Positions 43,422 to 51,710 of a DNA stretch of 64,000 nt are shown here, one piece after another. Below the pieces are notes generated by a model. It did no database searches. It was not told the origin of the DNA and saw only the letters and a program-made list of their open reading frames with translations. The DNA lies in contig OY969917.1 in NCBI GenBank assembly GCA_963704565.1, forward strand, positions 2,170,001 to 2,234,000, in the 5' to 3' direction. The position numbers and the translations under genes were made by a program. The DNA comes from Rhodoblastus sp963704565. Lineage in GTDB: Bacteria; Pseudomonadota; Alphaproteobacteria; Rhizobiales; Beijerinckiaceae. The stretch's first letter is position 1. Each line of letters begins with the position of its first letter.

Positions 43422-43861
43422 CACCAGGTTCCGATATTGGGGGCGCTGACCCAGGGCTCGCGCGGCGGCAAAGCCGCGCCTTGTTGCAGCAGTTCGATGG
43501 AAATGCCGTCCGGCGTGCGGACGAAGGCCATGCGGCCGTCGCGCGGCGGCCGGTTGATCGTCACCCCCGCCTTGGCGAGCCTGTCGCACAAAGCGTAGAT
43601 GTCCTCGACCTCATAGGCCAGATGGCCAAAATTGCGGCCGCCGGTATAAATCTCCGAGTCCCAGTTGTAGGTCAGCTCGACCAGCGGCGCGGCTTCCGAC
43701 GCGGCGCGGGCGGCGTCGCCCGGCGCCGCGAGAAAGACCAGGGTGAACCTGCCCCTGTCGCTTTCGGTGCGGCGGGTTTCGACCATCCCGAGCTTGTTGA
43801 CGAAAAAGTCGAGGGCGGCATCGAGATCGCCGACCCTGATCATGCTGTGAACATAGCGCAT
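43421..43861 (-). CDS. Glyoxalase I-like VOC-family protein
   Basis: 146 residues with two beta-alpha-beta-beta-beta modules: MRYVHSMIRVGDLDAALDFFVNKLGMVETRR and GHLAYEVEDIYALCDRLAKAGVTINRPPRDGRMAFVRTPDGISIELLQ. The H, E, H and E positions expected of lactoylglutathione lyase can be matched (H5, E69-like VELTYNW, H91-like GHLAYEV, IELL), so it is probably a methylglyoxal-detoxifying enzyme. The start ATG 43861 was preferred to one 11 codons upstream. Confidence 0.85.
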   Translation of the reverse strand: MRYVHSMIRVGDLDAALDFFVNKLGMVETRRTESDRGRFTLVFLAAPGDAARAASEAAPLVELTYNWDSEIYTGGRNFGHLAYEVEDIYALCDRLAKAGVTINRPPRDGRMAFVRTPDGISIELLQQGAALPPREPWVSAPNIGTW

Positions 43862-43974
43862 CGCCGCCGCTCCTGTCATGCCATCGTTGCGCATTTGTTA
43901 ACACAAAAGCCGCTGCCTTGCCGCGCCGCGCCGCGATCTGCTAATGACCCGGGCAAAAGGCAGGAGGATTTCCC

Positions 43975-45354
43975 TTGACCGACGCCGCCCTCAAGGAAAG
44001 AGTCGCCTTCGGCTCGATCGCCGCAAGTTTTCTGCTGACAATCGGCAAGATCGCGGCCGGCCTCGCCTCCGGTTCGCTCGCCTTGATGTCCGAGGGCGCC
44101 CATAACGCGCTCGACACTGGCGCCACCATTCTCACTTATTTCGCGGTGCGCGAGGCCAACAAGCCCGCCGACGAACGCCATCCTTACGGCCACGGCAAGT
44201 TCGAATCGCTTTCGGCTCTGGCCGAAACCGGCCTGCTCGCCGGCCTCGCCTGCTATGTGCTGGTCGCCGCGATCCGGCGTCTGTGGGTGGGCTCGGAGCC
44301 GGTTGACGCCAGCTGGCCGGTCTTCGCCGTGCTGTTCGTGTCGATGGGCGTGGATGTGACGCGCTGGCTGACCCTGCGCGCCGTGGCCAAAAAAACCGGC
44401 AGCCACGCGCTCGCCGCCGACGCCATGCATTTCGCCAGCGACCTGGTCGGAACAGCGCTGGTCCTGGCCGGCCTGGCCGCCAATTCTCTCGGCTTTCATC
44501 AGGGCGACACCCTGGCGGCGCTCGGCGTCGCTTTGTTCATCGGCTATGCCGGATACCATCTCGGCAGCGCAACCATCGAAACCCTGCTCGACGCCGCGCC
44601 CGTCGGCCTCGCCGACAAGCTGCGCGCGGCGATTGTGCGGATTCCCGGCGTGGTCGCGGTGGAGGATCTCAAACTGCGCGCCAATGGCCCGCAGGTGCTG
44701 GGCGAAATCACCCTCGGCGTGCCGCGCGCGCTCCCCGTCGAGCGCCTGATCCAGATCGAACGCGCGGTCCAGGCGAGAATCGCCGAAATCTCGCCGGAGA
44801 CCCAGGCCAGCATCATCACGTCGCCGCGCGCGCTCGACGAGGAGACGGTCACCGAGCGCGTCGCGATGATCGCGGCGCGACGCGGCCTCGCCGCCCATCA
44901 TGTCATCGTCCAGCGGCTCGACGGTCACGACTGCATCGCTTTCGATCTCGAAATCGACGGCGCCATGACCCAGGGCGCGGCCCATGAGGTCGCCACGGCG
45001 CTGGAGGACGAGATTCGTCACGAATTCGGCGCCGAATTGGAGGTCGAAAGCCATATCGAGCCGCGCCGCGATCACGCCTTGATCGGTCATGAGGCCGACG
45101 CGGCGACCGTCGCGCGGATTTCGGAATGCCTGCGCAAGCTCGCCGTCGCCGGCGGCGTGTTGCAGGGGGTGCACGACATCCGCGCCCGCCGGACGGAAGA
45201 TGGGCTGGTGGTCAATTTCCACGCCACCGTCGATCCCGCGCTGAGCGTGGCGGCGACCCACGAGGCGGTGAACCGGCTCGAACGCGCCTTGCGCGAGCGC
45301 ACGCCAGGCCTGCTGCGCGTCGTCGGCCACGCCGAGCCGGTGGGCGCCGCCTGA
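43975..45354 (+). CDS. Cation diffusion facilitator with a long C-terminal region
   Basis: 459 residues. Six-helix transporter with metal-site motifs HNALD (SEGAHNALDTGAT) and HFASD (ADAMHFASDLVG), HxxxD in both helices 2 and 5, which suggests zinc or iron/manganese. After residue ~215 the C-terminal part is about 240 residues, long enough for about three ferredoxin-like domains (IPGVVAVEDLKLRANGPQVLGEITLGV; GHDCIAFDLEIDGAMT; VHDIRARRTEDGLVVNFHATVD), where typical CDFs have one. The start is TTG at 43975, seven nt after AGGAGG. Confidence 0.88.
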   Translation: MTDAALKERVAFGSIAASFLLTIGKIAAGLASGSLALMSEGAHNALDTGATILTYFAVREANKPADERHPYGHGKFESLSALAETGLLAGLACYVLVAAIRRLWVGSEPVDASWPVFAVLFVSMGVDVTRWLTLRAVAKKTGSHALAADAMHFASDLVGTALVLAGLAANSLGFHQGDTLAALGVALFIGYAGYHLGSATIETLLDAAPVGLADKLRAAIVRIPGVVAVEDLKLRANGPQVLGEITLGVPRALPVERLIQIERAVQARIAEISPETQASIITSPRALDEETVTERVAMIAARRGLAAHHVIVQRLDGHDCIAFDLEIDGAMTQGAAHEVATALEDEIRHEFGAELEVESHIEPRRDHALIGHEADAATVARISECLRKLAVAGGVLQGVHDIRARRTEDGLVVNFHATVDPALSVAATHEAVNRLERALRERTPGLLRVVGHAEPVGAA

Positions 45355-45502
45355 GGGCGACGCAAAAATTCACCGGACGCGCGCTTTTTTGCGATTTCTT
45401 CCAATCAATTCATCCACGGCATGTTCCGCGCAAGCTCCCGCTTGAAAAATCGTCCATCGGGCGCCAACCGGCCTCCGCCCGGTGAGTCAAAGAGAACATG
45501 CG

Positions 45503-47356
45503 ATGAAAATGACTTCCTCGGCTTTCCGTTCCCAGACCGCGACCAACGAACGCGGACGCGACGAAGTGGAACTGACCGTCGACGAAGCCGAAATTCGTCA
45601 AAAATTCCCCGAATGCGTTGGCCCCGACAACTCGATCGCCGCGGTCTTCCATCGCCTGTTCAACGCCGAATCGCCGCGCGGGGAAATTCAGGATCTTGGC
45701 GAGCGCGGCGCGTCGCTGACCGCGCTGATCGACGCCGCCGATCAGATCATGGCCGCGACCGTGACGCGCCATACCCGGAAGAATTTCGGCCTGCGTTCGG
45801 GCGACGGGCTGCGCGAGCTTTTCCGCCGCCACGCCCGGGTCGTCGCCGCCCTGCACGAATCGGCGCTCGAACAGGCGGCGCGGGCGATCGCGGCGGAAGC
45901 CGAAGCGGAAGGCGCCATCGGCAAATTGAGCGAGCTGTCGCTGACCGTCGCGGAAGTCAACGAGGTCGCCATCGAACTGGCGCATCTGGCGCGCAATATC
46001 AACGTGGCCAAACAAGGCGCCCATTCGAGCGCCTCGGCGACCCATGAGCTTGTCGCCTCGATCGAGGAGATCGCGCGATCGAGCAAGGACGCCTTGGCGC
46101 AGGCGGAAGATTCCCGGAAATCGGCGCTCGACGGCGCGCGGCTGATCGGCGGCCTTTCGCTTACCATGCGGCATATTTCCGCTGTTTCGGCCGAGACCAA
46201 AGACGAAGTCGGCGCGCTGGAACAGGCCTTCAACCTTATCGCCGAAGCCTTGGGCGTGATCGAATCCATCGCCCGCCAGACCAACCTGCTGGCGCTCAAC
46301 GCCACGATCGAGGCGGCCCGCGCCGGGGAGCTCGGCAGGGGTTTCGCCGTCGTCGCCAATGAGGTGAAGCAACTGGCCAACCAGACCGGCAGGGCCACGG
46401 TGGAGATCGGCCGGCGCATCGACGACATGCGGCGGGTCATCGCCGGCATGGCTGGCGCGATGGCGCGATCCGAACAGGCGGTCGAAGCCGGAGAACAGGC
46501 GATCGGCGGCGCAAAGTCGGTTGTCGAAGACTTTTCCGAAAAGGTCTCGACCGTCGCCGAGCGGATGGAATCCGTCGCGCTCGTCCTCGAACAGCAAAAA
46601 CTCGCCAGCGAGGAAATCGCCTCAAATATCGAATCCGGCGCGCAACTCGCCTCTGACAACGAGGCCCTGTTGCTGAAAATGGCGGCCGGAATGCAGGATA
46701 TGAACGACCATTTCGCGGAACGCGCCAAGAGCTGGTTTTCGGCCCAGTCGCCGCGCGGCTTGTGCGAAATGGCGAAGATCGACCATGTTCTGTTCAAGAA
46801 GCGCGTCGTCGACACTTTGCTCGGCCGCGCAAAATGGGCGGCCCACGAGGTTCCGGACCATCACCATTGCCGCCTGGGCAAATGGTATGACGGCGTCACC
46901 AGCGACATGATTCGCGGGCTTCCAGCCTATGCCGGCCTCGTCGAGCCGCATCGCCGCGTGCATGCCATGGCGCAGGCGATCCTGAAACATCATGAAGCCA
47001 AGGAGCCGGGCCAGGCGACAGCCCTGCTGAACGATTTGAACGCCGCCAGCCAGGAAGTCCTGGCAGGTCTTGGCGAACTCGCGCGGGCGCTGGCGATCGA
47101 ACATGCCGGCGGCGAGCGGCGCGGGTATGAGCGGCGGAGATTGGGGCGGCTCGGAACCCTTTCCACCCCGGAAGGCGAGCGCACCGTGATGATCGAGGAC
47201 ATATCCGACGGCGGCGCGAAAATCATCGGCGCCGCCAATCCGCCGATCGGCGCCAAAATTTCCATGTCGCACAATGGCCAAATCCGGACCGGTTCGACCG
47301 TGTGGGTGGACGACAACAGCGCGGGCGTCAAATTCGAGCCCGGCGGCAAGGCCTGA
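45503..47356 (+). CDS. Soluble chemoreceptor with CZB and PilZ domains
   Basis: About 617 residues, no membrane segment. A ~100-residue helical N-terminal region is followed by the MCP signalling tip IESIARQTNLLALNATIEAARAGELGRGFAVVANEVKQLANQ. Then comes a CZB zinc-binding domain (IDHVLFKKRV ... HHHCRLGKWYDG ... EPHRRVHAMAQ) and finally a PilZ domain (ERRGYERRR ... MIEDISDGGAKI) with the RxxxR and D-x-S-x-x-G c-di-GMP motifs. It could therefore sense zinc or hypochlorite and c-di-GMP and pass this to a CheA. No che genes are near. The start is ATG 45503; GTG 45482 is possible. Confidence 0.88.
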   Translation: MKMTSSAFRSQTATNERGRDEVELTVDEAEIRQKFPECVGPDNSIAAVFHRLFNAESPRGEIQDLGERGASLTALIDAADQIMAATVTRHTRKNFGLRSGDGLRELFRRHARVVAALHESALEQAARAIAAEAEAEGAIGKLSELSLTVAEVNEVAIELAHLARNINVAKQGAHSSASATHELVASIEEIARSSKDALAQAEDSRKSALDGARLIGGLSLTMRHISAVSAETKDEVGALEQAFNLIAEALGVIESIARQTNLLALNATIEAARAGELGRGFAVVANEVKQLANQTGRATVEIGRRIDDMRRVIAGMAGAMARSEQAVEAGEQAIGGAKSVVEDFSEKVSTVAERMESVALVLEQQKLASEEIASNIESGAQLASDNEALLLKMAAGMQDMNDHFAERAKSWFSAQSPRGLCEMAKIDHVLFKKRVVDTLLGRAKWAAHEVPDHHHCRLGKWYDGVTSDMIRGLPAYAGLVEPHRRVHAMAQAILKHHEAKEPGQATALLNDLNAASQEVLAGLGELARALAIEHAGGERRGYERRRLGRLGTLSTPEGERTVMIEDISDGGAKIIGAANPPIGAKISMSHNGQIRTGSTVWVDDNSAGVKFEPGGKA

Positions 47357-47460
47357 CCCGAGCCGCTTCAGCCGCCCACCCGCGGCGGCCGGCCCTTGCA
47401 GGCTTTCGTCTTCGCTCCTAATCTCGATGCGTTGAGTTGGCCGCATGGAGGAAGTCTGCC

Positions 47461-47826
47461 ATGTCTAACGTCATTCACAGCACCGCCGTTCCCGAGGCCC
47501 AGCATGGCGCCCATGACGGCGACATGCATTTCTTGCCGCCGTGGTCGGAAGAAACCGCCCGCGAAATCGCCGCCAAGGAAGGGATCGAACTGACCTCGGA
47601 ACATTGGGAAGTCGTCCATCTGCTGCGCAATCACTACCGTTTGCGCGGCCATTCGCTGACCGGCACAGCCCTGCTCCGCGCGCTGAGCGAGCCTTTCGCC
47701 ATGCGCGGCGGCATCAAGCATCTTTACCAGCTTTTCCCCGCCGGGCCGGTGAGCCAGGGAAGCCGAATCGCCGGCGTGCCGGCGCCGCCCTATAGCCGCG
47801 ACCTGTCCTTCGGAAGCGTGCAGTAA
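47461..47826 (+). CDS. Cysteine-free DsrC/TusE-family protein
   Basis: 121 residues with the DsrC/TusE fold signature: FLPPWSEETAREIAAKEGIELTSEHWEVVHLLRNHYRLRG, MRGGIKHLYQLFPAGPVSQGSRIAG. The family normally ends in a Cys-containing arm (PxP.GCV); here it ends VPAPPYSRDLSFGSVQ and the protein has no cysteine at all. It cannot carry persulfide, so it resembles the cysteine-less regulatory branch (called RspA in the DsrC literature, as I recall). A good GGAGGAAG ribosome site precedes the ATG at 47461. No dsr, tus or sulfur genes are adjacent. Confidence 0.85.
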   Translation: MSNVIHSTAVPEAQHGAHDGDMHFLPPWSEETAREIAAKEGIELTSEHWEVVHLLRNHYRLRGHSLTGTALLRALSEPFAMRGGIKHLYQLFPAGPVSQGSRIAGVPAPPYSRDLSFGSVQ

Positions 47827-47901
47827 GCTCCCGAAGGCGACGTTTCAGCGCGACTCACGAAAAAGTGAACGCCAATCCAAAACAAACATTGCGCGCAAGA
47901 C

Positions 47902-48783
47902 TCAACGCAGAAGCGTCGCCTTCACCCACCATTCCGGATGGCCATGCGAGATGGTCCTGGCCGCCGCGCCCGCCTGGCGGCAGGTTTCGAACAGAGCGAA
48001 ACAGGTCGCGCCCGATCCCGACATGCGGGCGAGACGGCAGCCCCGCGCGCCGCTCACCACCGACAGCACGTGGCCGATGACGGGCGCCAGCACGCAAGCC
48101 GCGTCCTCCATGTCGTTGCGTCCCCGCTTCAAGGCGCGCAGGAAGCTTTCGAAATCCATGCCCGAGACGATCGCCGGATGCGGGCCGTAGCCGAGGCTCT
48201 CGCCGGGCTTGAGGCCGAGTTTGAGAAAAACCGCGCGGGTTTCGACCGGGACGCGCGGATTGACCAGCACGGCGAACAAAGGCGGCAGGCGGATCGCCGG
48301 TCCCAGCCTTTCGCCGACGCCCGCCATCATCCGGGCGCGCGGCACGACGCAGACCGGAACGTCGGCCCCGGCGGCGCGCGCCGCCGCATAAAGCGCCGGA
48401 TCGTCGAGCGAGAGATCGTTGGCGGCGGCGAGCAGCCGCAGGGCCGCCGCCGCGTCGGCCGAGCCGCCGCCGATGCCGGCGGCGACCGGCAGGCGCTTGA
48501 CGAGATGGAAGGCGCCCGTGCGCAGACCGGGCTTTCCGGCGCGCAGGGCGCGGTCGGCGCGCGCCACCAGATTGTCGCCGCCGTCGCCGGCCTCGATGGC
48601 GCTCGGGCCTTCGAGCGTCAGGCTGAAGAAATCGTCGAGCGCCAAAGTCAGAAAATCGCCGGTTCCGGCGAAAGCCACGAGGCTTTGCAGATCGTGATAG
48701 CCGTCGGCGCGGCGGCCTTCGATATGGAGGGTGAGGTTGATTTTCGCCGGCGCCTTGGCCGCGAAGCATTTCCTGGCTGTCAT
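47902..48783 (-). CDS. ispE: 4-(cytidine 5'-diphospho)-2-C-methyl-D-erythritol kinase
   Basis: 293-residue GHMP kinase of the MEP isoprenoid pathway. Motifs: APAKINLTLHI, GYHDLQSLVAF, the ATP loop PVAAGIGGGSADAAAAL, and the C-terminal ARMSGSGATCFALF. The ATG at 48783 overlaps the stop of the pirin gene (ATGA), so the two are coupled; the order xseB-pirin-ispE is a short minus-strand operon. Confidence 0.95.
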   Translation of the reverse strand: MTARKCFAAKAPAKINLTLHIEGRRADGYHDLQSLVAFAGTGDFLTLALDDFFSLTLEGPSAIEAGDGGDNLVARADRALRAGKPGLRTGAFHLVKRLPVAAGIGGGSADAAAALRLLAAANDLSLDDPALYAAARAAGADVPVCVVPRARMMAGVGERLGPAIRLPPLFAVLVNPRVPVETRAVFLKLGLKPGESLGYGPHPAIVSGMDFESFLRALKRGRNDMEDAACVLAPVIGHVLSVVSGARGCRLARMSGSGATCFALFETCRQAGAAARTISHGHPEWWVKATLLR

Positions 48784-49667
48784 AAGGCTTTCAGTTCCGG
48801 CGCCGGGATGAATTCGGGATCGCCTTCGATCGACTTGAAATGTCCGGCTTCCCAGGCGGCGCGCGCGGCGAAAATGCGCTCGCGATCCGAGGAGACGAAA
48901 TTCCACCACAGGTAGCGCGGGCCGTCCATGGCCTCGCCCCCGAGCGCGGCGAAACGGCTCGGCTGTTTCGCCCGCAGCGCGACAGGCGCGCCAGGACGGA
49001 TCACCACCAGCTCCCCAGCCGGGAAAGCGGCCCCGTCGATCGCGATTTCGCCCGCTAGCACATAAAGGGCGCGCTCTTCCTGATCGGCGCTCAGTTCATA
49101 GGTGGCGCCCGCATCGAGCGCGACATCCGCCAGAAAGCAGCTCGAAAAGGCGGTCGTCGGCGCGCTGAGGCCGTGCAGCGCTCCAATCGCCAGGCGCAGA
49201 CGAAAGCCTTCGCCTTCGAGCGCCGGCAGGGCTTCGCGGCCGTGGTGCTCGAAACCGGGGTCGGTTTCCTCGAATTTTTTGGGCAGGCCGATCCAGAACT
49301 GAAGGCCGCGCATTTTGCCGCCCGAGGCGCGAAACGCCGGCGGCGATCGCTCGGAATGGACAACGCCGCGCCCGGCGACCATCAGATTGACCGCGCCGGG
49401 CGTGATTTCCTGCGCATGGCCCAGGGAATCGCGGTGGAACAGGGCGCCGTCGAGCAGATAGGTCAGGGTGGCGAGGCCGATATGGGGATGAGGCCGCACG
49501 TCCATGCCGGTCCCCGGCGCGAAATCGGCCGGCCCCATTTCGTCGAGAAAGACGAAGGGCCCGACCATCCGCCGCTTGGCCGAAGGCAAGGCGCGACGGA
49601 CGCCGAATCCGCCGATGTCCCTCGCCTGCGGGATGATGACGGTTTCGACCGGGTCCGGTTGCGGCAT
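48780..49667 (-). CDS. Pirin-family protein
   Basis: About 295 residues, bicupin. Metal-site region FVFLDEMGPADFAPGTGMDVRPHPHIGLATLTYLLDGALFHRDSLG, with the H-x-H and later His/Glu (GRGVVHSERSP) of pirins; second cupin with SADQEERALYVLAGEIAIDG. Pirins have quercetinase or regulatory roles; the substrate is unknown here. The ATG at 49667 has a GGAGGGGG ribosome site, better than an upstream ATG at 49694 that overlaps xseB. Confidence 0.9.
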   Translation of the reverse strand: MPQPDPVETVIIPQARDIGGFGVRRALPSAKRRMVGPFVFLDEMGPADFAPGTGMDVRPHPHIGLATLTYLLDGALFHRDSLGHAQEITPGAVNLMVAGRGVVHSERSPPAFRASGGKMRGLQFWIGLPKKFEETDPGFEHHGREALPALEGEGFRLRLAIGALHGLSAPTTAFSSCFLADVALDAGATYELSADQEERALYVLAGEIAIDGAAFPAGELVVIRPGAPVALRAKQPSRFAALGGEAMDGPRYLWWNFVSSDRERIFAARAAWEAGHFKSIEGDPEFIPAPELKAL

Positions 49668-49683
49668 GGCCCCCTCCAGCCGT

Positions 49684-49929
49684 TCATTCGACATCGAGCG
49701 GCGCCACGCCGGACGCGCCGCCATCGGGGCCCTGAACGATCTTCTCGATTCGCGCTTCCGCGCTCTTGAGCAGCGCCTCGCAATGCTTTTTCAGGATTTC
49801 GCCGCGTTCGTAAAACGCGATGGATTTGTCGAGATCGACATTGCCTTTCTCAAGCGCGGAGACGATCTCTTCAAGCTCGCGCATCGCGGCCTCGAAACTC
49901 AACTTGGCGACGTCGTCGGTCTTGCTCAA
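49684..49929 (-). CDS. xseB: Exodeoxyribonuclease VII small subunit
   Basis: 81 residues: LSFEAAMRELEEIVSALEKGNVDLDKSIAFYERGEILKKHCEALLKSAEARIEKI is the XseB two-helix signature (LE.IV..LE.G...L..S...YE.G..L...C...L..A). The start is TTG at 49929 (TTG AGC AAG ACC); there is no in-frame ATG near. First gene of the xseB-pirin-ispE series; xseA is not in the window. Confidence 0.92.
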   Translation of the reverse strand: MSKTDDVAKLSFEAAMRELEEIVSALEKGNVDLDKSIAFYERGEILKKHCEALLKSAEARIEKIVQGPDGGASGVAPLDVE

Positions 49930-50113
49930 TGTCCAGCCCCATTTTGCGGCGCATATAATGGACCGCGTCGCCCTGCCCGCGCAAGCCTCAAAGCCGCGAC
50001 GCTTTTTCCCGCGCTCTTTCCGCGCTCCACTCCGCGCGCACGGCTGGAAAAGGCGCGGCCGACCCTGTAGCATCGCCAGGAAAAGCGTCGAACTTCCCAA
50101 TGAAAGGCCCGCG

Positions 50114-50965
50114 ATGACCGAAGCCCTGCCAGATGACGCCGATTTGGCGGAGTTTTTCGCGGTCCTCGCACGCGACGCGGGCGCGGCCATCATGCGGGTC
50201 TTCCATGGCGGCAATCCCAATGCGCGCCTGAAAAAGGACGCCAGCCCCGTCTCCGACGCCGACATTCTCGCCGAGGAGGTCATCCTCAAGGGGCTCGCCC
50301 GCGCTTTGCCCGATCTTCCCGTGGTCGCCGAGGAGGCGAGCGAGAGCGGGGCGGCGCCGGAGGTTGGCGGCGCCGATTTCATCCTGGTGGACGCGCTCGA
50401 CGGCTCCAAGGAATTCTTGAACAGGCGCGACAGCTTCACCGTCAATATCGCGCTGATTCGTCATGGCGCGCCGGCGGTCGGCGTGGTTTTCGCGCCGGCG
50501 CGCGGCGAATTCTTCCTCGCGGGCGACAAAGCCTGGACCTTTACCGCCCAACCGGGCGGCCCGATCCCCGCACGCGGCGAATGGCGGCTTCTCCACACGC
50601 GGCCGATGCCCGAGCGCGACGCGGTCGCGGTCGCGAGCCTCAGCCATCGCGACGCAGAAACCGACGCCTTCCTGAGCCGGCTTCCGGTCAAGGACGTGGT
50701 CTCGACCGGATCGTCGCGGAAATTTTGCCTCGTCGCCGCCGGCCAGGCCGACGTCTATCCGCGCTTTGGCCGCACCAGGGAATGGGACACCGCCGCCGGC
50801 GACGCCGTGTTGCGCCGGGCGGGCGGGATCGCGGTCGATCGCGCGGGCGCGCCGCTCCTCTATGGCAAGGAGGCGAACAAATTCGCCAATGGCGCCTTCA
50901 TCGCCTGGGGCGATCCTGGCGCAGCGGCTTTTTATGCGGATCGCGCCGTATTGAGCCCCGGTTAA
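50114..50965 (+). CDS. cysQ: 3'(2'),5'-bisphosphate nucleotidase
   Basis: 283 residues of the inositol-phosphatase fold. Removes the 3'-phosphate from PAP(S) in sulfate assimilation. Metal motifs: VVAEEASESG, VDALDGSKEFLNRRDSFTVNIAL (DPLDGTKEF-like) and REWDTAAGDAVLRRAGG. The ATG at 50114 matches the family start. Divergent from xseB. Confidence 0.93.
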   Translation: MTEALPDDADLAEFFAVLARDAGAAIMRVFHGGNPNARLKKDASPVSDADILAEEVILKGLARALPDLPVVAEEASESGAAPEVGGADFILVDALDGSKEFLNRRDSFTVNIALIRHGAPAVGVVFAPARGEFFLAGDKAWTFTAQPGGPIPARGEWRLLHTRPMPERDAVAVASLSHRDAETDAFLSRLPVKDVVSTGSSRKFCLVAAGQADVYPRFGRTREWDTAAGDAVLRRAGGIAVDRAGAPLLYGKEANKFANGAFIAWGDPGAAAFYADRAVLSPG

Positions 50966-51023
50966 TCTTCGGTTCACCATCCTTGGCCAGAATTCGCGAA
51001 TCGGTGCAACTGGAGCCCTGGCC

Positions 51024-51614
51024 ATGACAAAGCTAACCCGCCGCGACCTTTGCGGCCAGCTCGGAACGGGCCTGTTCGCGACGCTCGCCAGCGCCGCCGT
51101 CCTGGGGCCCGCGAACGCGGAAGACCGGCCGATTCCCTATACCGATAACGATTTGATCGAGAGCGGCCATCGCTTTTTCGGCACTTTGTCCCGCGACCTC
51201 GCGGAAGCGATCCAGTCGGCGACCAAGCACTGGGGCCAGCCCAACGCCTATGTTCTCGGCCAGGAGGCCGGCGGCGCCTTCATCGGCGGCCTGCGCTATG
51301 GCGAAGGCAAGATGTACACACGCAACGCCGGCGACCGCAAAGTGTTCTGGCAAGGCCCCTCGCTGGGGATAGACTATGGCGCCGACGGCGACCGCACCAT
51401 GATGCTGGTCTATAATCTTCCCTCGACCGCGGCGATTTACCAGCGCTTCGTGGGGGTGAACGGCTCGGCCTATCTGGTCGGCGGATTCGGCGTCACCGCG
51501 CTCACGATCGATGGCGTGACGGTCGTGCCGATCCGCACCGGGGTCGGCGCCAGGCTCGGACTCAATGTCGGTTATCTCAAATTCACCGAACATGCGACCT
51601 GGAACCCATTTTGA
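51024..51614 (+). CDS. eipA: EipA-like envelope protein (DUF1134)
   Basis: 196 residues with a Tat- or Sec-like leader (MTKLTRRDLCGQLGTGLFATLASAAVLGPANA) and the DUF1134 body: GHRFFGTLSRDLAEAIQSATKHWGQPNAYVLGQEAGGAFIGGLRYGEGKMYTRNAGDRKVFWQGPSLGIDYGADGDRTMMLVYNL. Homologous to EipA of Brucella, a periplasmic beta-barrel protein needed for envelope integrity. Found between cysQ and a coiled-coil gene on the same strand. Confidence 0.9.
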   Translation: MTKLTRRDLCGQLGTGLFATLASAAVLGPANAEDRPIPYTDNDLIESGHRFFGTLSRDLAEAIQSATKHWGQPNAYVLGQEAGGAFIGGLRYGEGKMYTRNAGDRKVFWQGPSLGIDYGADGDRTMMLVYNLPSTAAIYQRFVGVNGSAYLVGGFGVTALTIDGVTVVPIRTGVGARLGLNVGYLKFTEHATWNPF

Positions 51615-51710
51615 TTAACCCCGCCGCTTTGCATTGCGGCGGCAAAAATGGCAGCATGACCCCGATTCCGGGCGCTTCCGCCCGTTCAGCCGTTTGACGG
51701 ATCGGGACAA

